A stretch of 64,000 nt of DNA. It comes from Haemonchus contortus (taxonomy: Eukaryota; Nematoda; Chromadorea; Rhabditida; Trichostrongylidae). Below, piece by piece: positions 32,914-44,500 of the stretch (position 1 is its first letter; each line of letters starts with the position of its first letter). The stretch lies in contig LS997563.1 of the NCBI GenBank assembly GCA_000469685.2, positions 32,483,968 through 32,547,967 on the forward strand, given 5' to 3'. The notes below the pieces were generated by a model. The model ran no database searches and had not been told where the DNA came from. It was given only the letters and a program-made list of their open reading frames with translations. The position numbers were made by a program, and so were the translations under genes.

Positions 32914-34112
32914 GCGGATCAGATGCTTTTCTGCACATTCACAGCTCTTCACCATAATGGACCATATTGGTCGTATACTGCTCCTATTAAGTGGGAGAAC
33001 TTAAGTAGTGCAGGCGCCTGTCTGAAGATGTGTGTCGAGGAAATCCCGGAGTGCGTTCAGGCTGGCGGTAAGAAAGGGGCAGGAGAGGAGGTAAGTTTTT
33101 GTAAATTTGTAGAGAGAAAATTATACAGAGCATTGGTTCACGGACACGCCACTTAATAGCACCGGATTTGAAGAATATTGTATTATTTTGGCAACCAATG
33201 GTAAATAACTGCGTCCTTTATAAGAACTTTGAACACTTACCTTGAAGGATACCTACTTGTTTGTCGATTGTATTTTCGGTTCACTTAGCTGAGTTTCTTA
33301 TAGTCAACAGGTCTGGCTGAAAACAGTTCCTTTTTCTCCGGGAAAAGCATATATAAGCCGCATCCTAAATTATCTCAATTACTCATTTGCCAACAGAATG
33401 ATGTGGAACACTGCGGCTGGTCACAAATTTTCTCGAGGAGAAAGAAGAAGTTCCGCATTTCGCATGAGAAGCTCTTGTACTAAAGCATTAAGAACAAGCA
33501 TGTCTCATCTCAGAAAATTTGCATCAAAAAATTGTAATTTGTGGCAAAATTCATAAGTTATGACTGCCCTTGGAATGAGGTCTCGCGTCTTTAAAAATGA
33601 GCACTGAGTATGAGTCGCCGATATCCATCCTGCTCATACCCAAAGTCCTTTACATGATCGTAATCAAAGGTGAGACTTATGTAGTTCTGGAATCGCTGTT
33701 GATGCCCTGAAGGTAGCTTCAACAGCTGGCTTCTGGCTGATGAGTGTAAGCTCGATCATAGTTTTAATATAATGAAGATGACCAATTCCTTTTCATTCTG
33801 ACGAACTAATTCTGGTGCTGGAGCGATCAGCTCAGTTATGAGTATAATTTTTCATGGCGTTTCACTGTAGTATACTGCCTGTAATCTTAAAATACGATCT
33901 CAGAAACATCGAGGATCAGTAGCTATTGCTTCGATAACTGGGACTTTTCTTCTGTGATGCTGAACCACAGTTTTCAGTATACATGCTATTTCTTCAAGGC
34001 GTCGGAAAAAGCAGATTATGTCTACGATTCTCCAGGTCATGAATATTACGGTTTGGAAAGAGGTGTAATCAACGATAGCTGCCCAATAGCAGAGAGTTTG
34101 TTTCCAGCGTAA
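32914..34112 (+). CDS. PAN-like secreted protein gene, copy B (partial, two exons)
   Basis: Exon 32914-33090 (59 codons) follows the acceptor GTTTTTCAG and ends GAGGAG before GTAAGT. Exon 33978-34112 (44 codons and TAA) follows GTTTTCAG. Phase 0, 887-bp intron. The product segment has six cysteines (LFCTF, ACLKMC, EIPEC, YTCYF, DSCP) in the same order as copy A, consistent with a PAN/apple-like fold; that name is inference. Charged Lys/Glu replaces the corresponding part of A just before the splice. This is the best-preserved copy in the window. Upstream exons are not placed. Confidence 0.6.
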
Positions 34113-34650
34113 GGATAGCATTCGCATTCAGTTAATGATAAGGAGTTTGTTGCTTCTCCTATTGTCATATTGCTGAATAAATTCCTTTCGCTTCTCTGTA
34201 CATTTTTCCTCACATTGTTGCCCATAAAAATAATTTGCTGCGAAAAACGATGGATCGTACGTGGCTAAACGTTGGGGTGAATACAAATAACATTACTTCA
34301 ATGATATTTTCTTGAGCACCAACACTCATCATGAAATACTTTAAAAATTCTTCGAAATTGTACATGAGACAAATACTCTCTTATGAGCACTACCGCAGAA
34401 TAATATTAATGAAGTAATAGTTTCTAGCAGTGGAGCAGCAGATCAGGATTGCTGATTTGGGATATAGAGCATGCCCAAATAGTTCACACGATGTTGTTTC
34501 AGTGTTTGCGAGCGCTGTTCCCAAAGGAGGATCCGAACCTCACGGATATCCAGCCGAATACAAACATGACAGCTAAGCAGTCAATTAGAAGGGGGTCTAG
34601 TCACTCATCATCAAAATAATAATAAAAATGACACGAAAGCACAATACCAA
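34113..34650. other. 3' flank of PAN-like copy B
   Basis: Non-coding by inspection. Conserved at about 95% with 63485-64000 in unit 2, which ends at the window edge. Confidence 0.5.
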
Positions 34651-37600
34651 AACTTTGGGTCTGAAATGTGCCAATAATGTGAAAGGAAGAAATGTATCGC
34701 TGGAAAGAATCAGCATGATTCGGAAAATCGAGAGTTCGAGCTATTGTTTTCTGCGGAGATTCTTTGATCACTGGCATTAGGGGTGTCAAAATTGACATGT
34801 TTTCATGCTTTCTTCGAGAGTGTCGGACGTATTATCCAAACACTGAAAACAAAGTTTCTTATTGAAGTGGAGGACTTGCGATGTTGTAATTAGCACAAGT
34901 AACAACCTAGGTGCTCATTTCTCCTAAAAATAAAGGCGAAATCAAAAAAATATCGAAAATTCATTAAATGTGTGTATACCTAAATTGCTCCCGAGCAGAG
35001 CCTTCCGCTGGACTTCCTTCCAACCTGAGTGGAGTACTTTGGCAAAAGTTATAGCGAAGCGTTTACAAATGACGGTCGACCACGACTTATAGCAGTATTG
35101 TATGCCTTCAGGAGACACGTTAGAAAGGAGCAAAGGCCAGAGAGGTCGGAGATATCATGCTTTACTACGATAGAGAAGGCACCAAACGAGAAGGTGTAGG
35201 AGAGTTTCTCAAAGACCATTCTCCGCTGTTAACAGCATTGGCTGTCGAATCATGATTGTGAAGATAAATAGCAAGAAGGATCTTCTGTTTCTCCCTAGCG
35301 TTGGTCCTGCGCAGTCGCAGGGAAGCTGTTCTCGGCACCAATCTCCCCTTCTTTCTATCTATGGCATCAGCGGCCGCTTCCTTAGCTCTAGCGAGGTCTT
35401 TCTTGATCACATCCGTCTTTGCTTCTTTGGAGACCCCGTGATCGTTCATCCTGGGTCTCGAACTACCACACAAATAATGTGGGTGGAGAAATAGAGCTTT
35501 CTCATAACTTTTTGGGCAGCTTCCGCATTATGTTAAAATTGCTACCGAGCAAAGTTTATTTAAATTTGTTCGTCCCGAAAGTTATGTTTCGTTACTTCTG
35601 TACTAGCCGTAACTTGAATTACTGTTTTTACTCTATATCCCAAATCAGCAATCCTGATCGAATATTGATGCATTCGCTTTTCCTGGGGTCCGTGAACTTC
35701 TCCCCTAACACGGCGTTGAACACGCCGCACCCGCCGCCTATCGCAGGATTGCGATGGAAGATTGGAGCGCGCAATTTGTGTGGTGGGGAGTCCTTTAAAC
35801 ATTTGAATTGGCCGGCCGCTCTCTTCAGTTCCAATGCGATTCTGATCGTCTTTTATATAGGAGGATCATTTGAAATAATCAAGTCTAATAAACATGAAAA
35901 CCAAAAAGAAACAGAAGAAAAAACCATAAAATCCAATGAAAAAGCAAGCCAGTCAAGGAAAAATTCCGCGACCTATCGATTGGCGGGAGTACGGTAATTG
36001 CAGTGACGTTCGCCGCATGCCGCAAGGGAGAATGCCGCGATAGGGGAGAAGTTCCGTTACCCCTTTTCCTGGCACCTTCCCATGTTTCACTTTCTCGGCA
36101 AAGATCGAGCCGTAATTCCAGGCGGTGTTGATACTCACCACTTCCTCTTGCACTGTTCCTAGTTTCATTCTTGACGCATAATCACTCAGTATGAGATCCT
36201 GCTTGGTTGTCTGTCAACTGTTCACTCATCCGAACAACGTATGTTGGTATCCCACAATCATACCCTCTCTTACATTAATTCATTTCAGATTATATAATTG
36301 ATATAATGAACTGATATAACCGCCTCCTGTACTAATTACAGCTCAAACACGCTTCGGCTACTCATCGACGGTGGCGCGCAGAGTTTTATGAAAAACTCCG
36401 ACCTTGGTTTTTTTCTCAACGACTTCTGGAAGCAGCAACAGCGGTGCCACTCGGAGCGCAGACTGGACCCATTGGATTGCGGCCTGAGAATCCTCATGGA
36501 AGGGTTCTGATTGGTTTTTATACTTTTCTCAACAAAAATAAGCCATATCGCTCTGATGGCACAGGTTCCAGTAAGGAAAAGAAAAGGGAATATACGTAAA
36601 AGAAACGTTCCCAACTTTTCGCCACTCACAGTGAAAAATAAACGTGTAATCTGAGATCTGAACATTCCTTTCACGCGGAACACTTTAGAAAAAATTGTGC
36701 CAAAGTGCGTGCTGCGTGCAAGTAATGCACTGCTTCAATCCATCTCTCGACTTCTTCCCTTTGAGAATTTTATAAGGTTTTGAAACCTATCCGAACACAG
36801 TTGTATTGCTTGAAAAGGCTATTCTCATTGAAATTAAACATACATTCGGTTTGGCGTTCATTTTTCGTGCTTCTGCAGGCTTCGTAGCGTAATCATTCAA
36901 AAGCAATTTTATTTGGAAAAGGGGTCGTAATCGAAATACAAGGAAATCGCTGACTTCCGTAAAGTTGTTACCATATTTATGAAGCACCCTGCATTTGTCG
37001 TGACGTAACACGAGCATTTCCGTGTAAAAAATGCTCGTAACTTCAAAATATGATGAAACCAGTAAGGCCGCCCCGCTAACGTCGGACCTCCCTCCTTCTT
37101 ATGGTGTCGCCAGGCTTCGCCAAGCGCTCCTCCTCCGTGCGAGCAGTTTGCTATGCATAAATAGCACTTCGAATTCTTTTTTCTTTGAAAGTTCTACACC
37201 CTCAGTATTAGCTCCGAATTGGGAGCGATTGTTTCTGTAACCCTTCTTCGCTGTGTCCGGATATAACATCGTATAATATCACCAAGGCGATTATTCAGAG
37301 AAAAAGGACAGATGGGCTAGGGAGCGTACCTCCGTGAAATTTTTCTGCAAATAGAATACTTTGAATGCCTTAGGGCCAAATTGCCAATTTTCGCGCAAAC
37401 CCCTCCCTTGTGGGCAAGGTCCTTTCCTGCCACCTGTAGTAAGTTCTCCCATCCTGTTCCCACAACTCCTACCAAATTTGAAGTTTTAGGTCTACGGGGA
37501 CAGGAGTTATGAATATGAGCTAGGACCAAATTGACATTTTCATGCAAACCTCGCCCCCTGTGGGTGGAATCGGTCCATCTCCCGCTATAATTGTCCACAA

Positions 37601-38015
37601 CCTGCCCCATGTACTCCCTCAAAATTTGAACTTTCTAAGTCCACGTGGACAGGAATTATGAATTTCTGTCAATACCGCGCTCCATGTAGTTGGGGTCTCT
37701 TCCTGCCACCTATATAAGTGTTCTCATCCTGTCGCCTGTACTCCTACCATGTTTGGACGCTCTAGGGCCAAACTGACAATTTTCGCGCAATCCCCTCCCC
37801 CTGTGGGCGGGGTTTGGCCCTGTCATCTACAGTGAGTGTTCCCATCCTGTTCTTTCTGGTAATTCCCCGCCCCATGTGAGCGTTGAGGGGGGGGGGGGGG
37901 GGGGTTTGATCCTAGCAAACGCAATCCTTCTGTAAACGTGCATAGTTGGTCATTTCTATACTTACCAGTTGGATCGCCTGGCAGTTGGTGCATATTTGGG
38001 AAAACCCTCGAACAA
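34651..38015. other. Spacer between the two duplication units
   Basis: No gene recognised. Open minus-strand frames at 35165-35473, 35628-35834 and 35953-36168 show no known motif. The stretch 36520-36993 is a diverged copy of 12200-12905. 37320-37880 contains inverted, diverged relatives of the Helitron 128-bp unit. A G18 run lies at 37887-37904. Confidence 0.4.
37320..37880 (-). repeat. Diverged 128-bp satellite units in inverted orientation
   Basis: At least three degenerate units whose reverse complement carries ATTCATAACTCCTGTCCCC, then CTAAAACTTCAAATTTGG, then TAGGAGT, the same order as in the array at 50090-51372. CGCCCC...GTGGGCGG-like blocks alternate with them. No Helitron ends could be found. 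Confidence 0.55.
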
Positions 38016-41000
38016 AGGAATTGCGGACTTCCGTAACTTCGTTACCATTTCTATGACGCACCCTGTACTTGTCATGGTGGACCCCGAGCATTAAAAATGA
38101 AATAAAATAAAAAATAAAAAAAATGTATTAAAAAAGACTTGTAATCAAAAAATAAGGAAAAGTAATAAAAAGTAATAAATCAAAAACAATAAGTTAGAAT
38201 TATTGAACTAAGCGCATCTACACACTAATTAGTGTTCCCATCATCGCTGCAGTGAGAGCTGCGATTCCTCGATATTCCGGGGAATTTTTCTCTTCTTCCA
38301 GAAACAATTCAACGAAATTGAAGTACCTTGTATATATGCGTGGGGAAATCACATAAGTTTCATTCAAACATGTCTTTTTATTGAGTGCTATGAAGTCACC
38401 ACCTAGTAACCTAGAAGCCACGTCGCTTCGAGGGAAAAATTGGCGTATGCAAGGTAACAGAGGTTTAAATATCACTAGATACGCAAAAACCACTTTCATT
38501 CAAAAAGACACCCTTCCTCCCGCCCATATCCAAATCATAAAGCGACTTTCCTTGAAAGAGGGTGGAAGGTGAGTTCACGAGATCATCTATGCTAATCTAT
38601 CGCGTTTTCCCTTAAGCAATGTGTGGAATAAGTATATGACTATTCTGAAGAAGGTAGTAGTATAGATCTGGCCCTTCAAAATGAATTTCCTTCAAAGATT
38701 CTAGGCAAGCCTCGTGATTACAGATTCCTTGATCTCTTTTTTCTTCTATTCGATCCATCTATCACAGTAATCTGGCTGAAATGGGCGGCTATCAGGATAA
38801 GCTAAGACTTGATGATAGTTGCTTAGTTTCAAATTACCTAGCCTGGGAGCTGGGGTCAGGTATGGGGTTTACCGCTAGTTGCCCCATTGAACGCCATGAA
38901 TCTCTGATTTAATTATGTTCTTGTGAAGTTTAATATGAAGAATCAGGTTGCCAGGTGCACTCATGTATTCAGAGATGATATTACTTCGCCAACACCTCAA
39001 GGCGTCTCTCGTGTCGTTTATCTTCCTTTTACAGGTGAGACTATTTTGAGTCCCTAAGGCAGTGGGAGACAGTAACCTGGAAATTACTGCGATACGCTAC
39101 GAGAAAAGTATAGGGAGTTGTGAGCTTTCACAGCATATGCGAGTACTACACCCAGAAAGCGACCCGAAATTCCAACTTCCAACCTTCATTTATATAAAGA
39201 AGGTGCGTGAAGCTCATTCGCCCCGTTCTTCCGTGTGAGCCTCATTCCTTCTCAGCTCCAGCGCTTCTTTCGATACTCGCTGCATATGAGCTAATGCTAT
39301 GGCATTAGAGTAACACCATGTTTATATGCTGATATTAGCGACTCGTTGCCGCCAGTTCCACGAAAGTCGAAGAAGCGCTCGAATCAGAAATAACTACCAT
39401 TTTCAGGTAATGACACTGTCAAACCTGCTTAAGAAATAGATATTTTGATTTGTAACCAAACAAGCAGCTATAAACAGCTGCTTAAGCAGTGTCTGACATT
39501 GCCCTAGACCAAGTTAATCCACCATTCCTAACCGACCGATCTCTAATTAAGCTATTGGCTCATCGCATTTCGCAATGATGAAGAAAAACAGAACTGCTTG
39601 TTCAGAATTTGAAAGTTCAAAAAGAATAGATTATTGGAAGGAAGCCTAGAAATCCAAATTGCAATACTCGCCGTAAAAACTCGTAAATTCAAGCGAAGAC
39701 CGCGGGTTCGCGTCTTTCGTTTTTCTCCTCAATCAGTTCAGAGTGGAGTAATGCAGGAGCCAAGAACACCGTTGAACTCAACTTGTCGAGCTGTAAAGAT
39801 GTTCTGAAGTATCGGAAAGGCTTAGTTTTGTACTGCACCATGCAATTAAGTTCCATATGAAAAGTAATTGCATGCAACGCTTGAAGCCTCTAGGAGCTGG
39901 TTGGTCCCTGAGGATGAAGTGTTCGAAATTCGCTTTGTAGCGCGCCACGTACTCGACTTCACTCAGTACGATGTGGAAATGATTATCTGTTTCGTTTAGT
40001 CTCCATCGTTCATTTCTGAGGCTGTAGATGACTACATCTACAGTCTCACCAGACGAAAATCTTTCTTACAGGCTCCATTCAGAATATGCCCATCAATTTA
40101 CAGCGAAGCAAATGAGTCGATTTTTTTTTGACATTTTCCAATCTTCGAAGGGAATCTTCTCTGAAATCTGAGACGGTGGCGTTGAGGCAGTTTTTTATCA
40201 TGGACAGCAATTTGTTCTCTACAAAGATGTGATGGTATACCTTATCGTAGATCAAAGTTCCCTCCTTGGTATGGTCCCAAATCCGCTCGCCACGCCCAAA
40301 TCATAAAATTATGTTTCTTCCGTTTCCTTTAGTCTTTTGCAGCTAAGTTATACAACGCTAGTCTCCTCGGAAAAAACAATATCGAACGGTATATGGGTTA
40401 ACCCCGTGATGAAGACCTCTCTGCGTAACCATTTTCTGCCGTATGCCTGTCGCTGGGCGGTATCCTGCCGGGCGTTTTTGGATGCGGAGGTGGTCGGGTA
40501 CGATAGTGGCGCTTTGATTGGTGGCTTTGAAGGAGATGGGGTTCTGTAATGGCTGGAATGGGGGGCAGACATAAATTCGGGGCGGTTTGAGGGGGCGGTG
40601 GTGAGAAGTTGGGCAAGATTAAATAAGATTATATGATGGGGGACAAAATCTGCAGGAGGAGAGGTACTGTAGGGATAAGAGGGAGGGATTCGAAATGGGA
40701 AAGCAAGAGGGGTCGTGGGAACAAAAAGTTCTTCCGATTTTTCATAATGTGCCGACGGAACTTTTGTGTGAAACTTTTTCCAATTTCTCGTAAAACAGTT
40801 TTGTACTTCCTGCAGATTTTATCCCCTTTGGGAGAACCTCTATTTGAATGACTCCATCTTCCCGCCCCTTCAAACTTCCTCAAGAAAGCATCCAAACCGC
40901 CCCACTTACCCGCCACTGCAGATCTTACCCTCCCCTCCTCCCCCCCCCCCCCCCAAATAATCATTACAACCCCCTTTCTCGCCACTTCAAAACCCCACCA

Positions 41001-41579
41001 CCAACAAATCTGATCCCCCATTCAAATAATTATCACTCAAAAGGTCCCAACTTCCCGCCACTACAGTACCCCTCACCTGCGAATCCAGCTCCCCATTTTC
41101 CTCACGAGTGCTTAGAGAGCCGATTCGACGTGATTGAAATGTCATGTTCAGCTCCAGCAGGCTTCAGTGAAAATTAATCAGCACATCGTCCCCACAAGGC
41201 AGAGGGAACAGGGAAGGCTATGCTGTGAAAACAAGACAAAACAGCATTTCAAACACTTCACAGCTTCCCTTATCTATACTTTTCAAAGAACACTGATCTT
41301 TGTTGGTCAGCATACCTATCTCCCTGTCTCAGCCACTTTCCTGCTGCGGTCCGAGTGCTGATCTGAACGGCTGAGGGGCTGCAAACGCTGGTAGAATATG
41401 CGAAACTTGATTACCTTTGTTCTTAGAATGCTTTTAGTTTCATACAAGCTTTTGATTAGCCCTAAGCATTACCAAACGCCGCGACATCTTTACTATCCAC
41501 GATGTAGGCTAATTCAAACAGATGGCATAGGATGCCACGAAGTTCTGCGAATGTACTTCGAGATCAACTGATTTTTTAG

Positions 41580-44500
41580 GTGCGTCAGGCGCTTTTCTGC
41601 ACATTCACAGAAAATCCTCACCACAGTGGAGTATGGGCATCATATATCTCTCTTATAAAGATTGTGACTTTGAACAGCACTGGTGCCTGTCTCAAGATGT
41701 GCCTCGAAGAAATTCCGGAGTGCATCAACGTCGGTGTTCAGACAGAAGCAGAAAACATGGCAAGTTTGCGTAGTTATGCAGAAAGGAGATTATATACAGC
41801 ATCCCTTCAGACACGTCGCTATTCAGCATCAGATTTGGAAAATATTGTACATACAGAGTGGGACAGTTAAACCGCATGATTTCAAGTGTCAAAAAATGCA
41901 CAGACACAGTTTTTTCAGCCATATATTGCAACGTACCTCCAGAACATCAACCGAATGTTCAACTCAAACTCTGAATGTTCAAATTTACTTACAGGCTGCG
42001 TTATAATTATGGCAACAGCACATGCCCGCACTTTTTGAACTGCTTTTCAAAATCACCACTCAATCACCAAAATTTCTCCCTATTTTAATGTTGACCTTAC
42101 CATACCCAAACTGTTTAACCGCTCAAATTGATTACAGCCACAATGCTTAAGCCATCCTGCTACCGCGCCGCTATCATCAAACTGCATCTCTAAGGAGTTT
42201 CGGCACGTAAAATCCACTAGCGTCTTGGTGTACATCGCAGTGTCATCCAGGACCATTAAACGCTACAGGGAGCTAGGAAGTGAAAACGACCGACCCGAAA
42301 GAGGAAGGCGTGCCACCGTAGCTACCACGGGTAATATAAGGAAGGCACTTGAAGGGATTCGGGTGGCGAAGTCCGTTCCTCCAAGTGGTGCCACTGGAAA
42401 CTGCCCACTCTGTGGGCTGAGCTGACCACGGACATTCGAATGCAGGCGACAGGCCCCGTAACAGGCCGGCCTACGAACACCCCAGTCACATCAAAAATGT
42501 TAATGTCACTTAAAGAATTGCGATGTAATGCTACGGCGTCCGCGGGAGCCGACGCGCACTCGCAAGGCCCGGTGAGTGTGAAAAGTATGCGAGGGTCTCC
42601 GGTGCAAGGACGGCATCGGGGGGCAACTAAGCTAGTCCGAAAGCCACGCAACGTATGGAAGACCCGTGTTGCGACGTTAAATGTTGGCACATTAACGGGA
42701 CGCTTGTACGAGTTAGCAGAAGCTCTAGAGCGTCGACGAATTGATTTCTGTGCCGTGCAGGAAACGAGGTGGTCCTGCTGCAAGTCCAGGGACATTGGCC
42801 TCGGCTTCAAAGCCGTTCTTTGTGGTGGTCCCAAAACCACCAACGGCGTCGGGATAATAGTCTCTGAACGGTTCCGTGACTCGATAGTAAGCGTGGAACG
42901 CTTCGATGACCGCCTAATGAAGATCGTGGTAGTCATCGAACGCCAAAAGTACCATCTCTTCTCAGCGTATGCTCCACAGACTGGATGCTCCGAGCAAACC
43001 AAGGACACGTTCTGGAACCTGCTCGATGAAAAGACAGCTGAAGTACCTCCACAAGAAGCCATAGTAGTCGCAGGTGACCTCAACGGTCACGTGGGCGCTA
43101 CGAAAGACGGTTATAGCTGCCATGGGGGTTTCGGATATGGGTCACGTAACGCTGATGGCGAGCGAATTCTCGAATATGCAGACTCGCATAATCTCGCCAT
43201 TGTAAACACGAGATTTCGCAAACGTGACTCTCACCTCATCACCTTCTATAGCGGTGAGAACAGAACCCAAATTGATTTTGTCCTTGTCAGGCACCGCGAT
43301 CAGGGGCTCGTAACAGACGCAAAGACAGTTCCCTATGAAACGGTCGCAACACAACACCGACCACTGATTTGTACGTTAAAGATCGCCCCGCCAAAATCGA
43401 AATTAGCAGAAAGGTGTGGGCCTGCAAGAATCAAGTGGTGGCGACTGAAGGAGAAAGAAGCGGCCGTCGTTTCCAGCATTCTGTTGCCGGCGGTAACGAC
43501 TGTCGAAGAAACTTGGAAGGGAGCTGCGGAAGCGATAACCCGGGTTGCGCGGTCGAAGCTTGGCATGACCAAGCCTGGACGAAGAAAGCTCGATAAGCAA
43601 ACATGGCTGTGGACGGACCATGTCAGGGATAAAGTCCGTGAAAAGAAAAAGCAGTACCACGCATTTCTTATTGAGAAGACGGATGACAACTGGCAACGCT
43701 ATCAGATAGCGAAGAAAGAGGCGAAGAAGGCCGTTGCTTCTGAGAAGGCAGCTCATTATGCCGAACTTAATAAGAAACTCGAGTCTCGGGAAGGTGAGCG
43801 GTACATTTACCGACTCGCAAAGCTCCGCAACCGCCAGACCGAGGATATAGAAAAATTCTTCGGCATAAATGACGAGAACGGTCACCTCTTAACGGACCGC
43901 AGGCAAACACTGAAACGATGGCGAGAGTACTTCGCAAACATCTCAACAATCGAATTCGCTCATCCCGCCATCCCCTGCGCTCCGCCAGTACACGGTCCCG
44001 TTCAGAAGATTACCGTGAATGAGACCATTACGGCTTTGACGAAGATGAAATCAGGCAAAGCAACTGGCCCTGACGACTTAGCAGCGGACTTGTGGAAATC
44101 GAAAGGCTGGAATCCTGCAGGATGGTTGACGGAATTCTTCAACCAGGTCGTTGCAGAGAAGAAGGTGCCTGAGAGCTGGCAACAGAGCACGACGATTCCT
44201 ATCTGGAAAAAGAAGGGCAGTCCTGGGGACTGCACCTGCTACCGTCCAATTCGCTTGCTTTCGCACAGCATGAAAATCTTCGAGCGAATTGTAGACAGCC
44301 GTATCCGGGATATCGTCGAGCTGACCACTAACCAGTGTGGTTTCGTAGCTGGTTGTAGCACCATCGATGCCATTCACGCCACTCGTCTTCTTCTAGAAAA
44401 GCATCGCGAGAAACGAAGACCGATACATCTCGCCTTTCTAGACCTGGAGAAGGCTTTCGACCGCGTTCCACGTGACGTTATATGGTATGCCTTACGACAG

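Larger units (their letters stand above)
12866..34650. repeat. Segmental duplication unit 1
   Basis: Collinear in the same orientation with 38016-64000. By eye, identity is roughly 85-90% at 12.87-13.4 kb, above 99.9% from about 13.63 to 25.97 kb, about 96% from 26.6 to 32.5 kb and about 90-95% at 32.5-34.65 kb. Large indels: the MITE 26063-26588 only here, and the Helitron and TIR element only in unit 2. Both units start beside the same mariner-type terminal repeat. Confidence 0.9.

Noticed and set aside
35165..35473. 102-codon minus-strand ORF, Lys/Ala-rich, resembling an RTE linker
   Set aside because: Composition alone suggests the resemblance; no endonuclease or RT blocks occur on either side.
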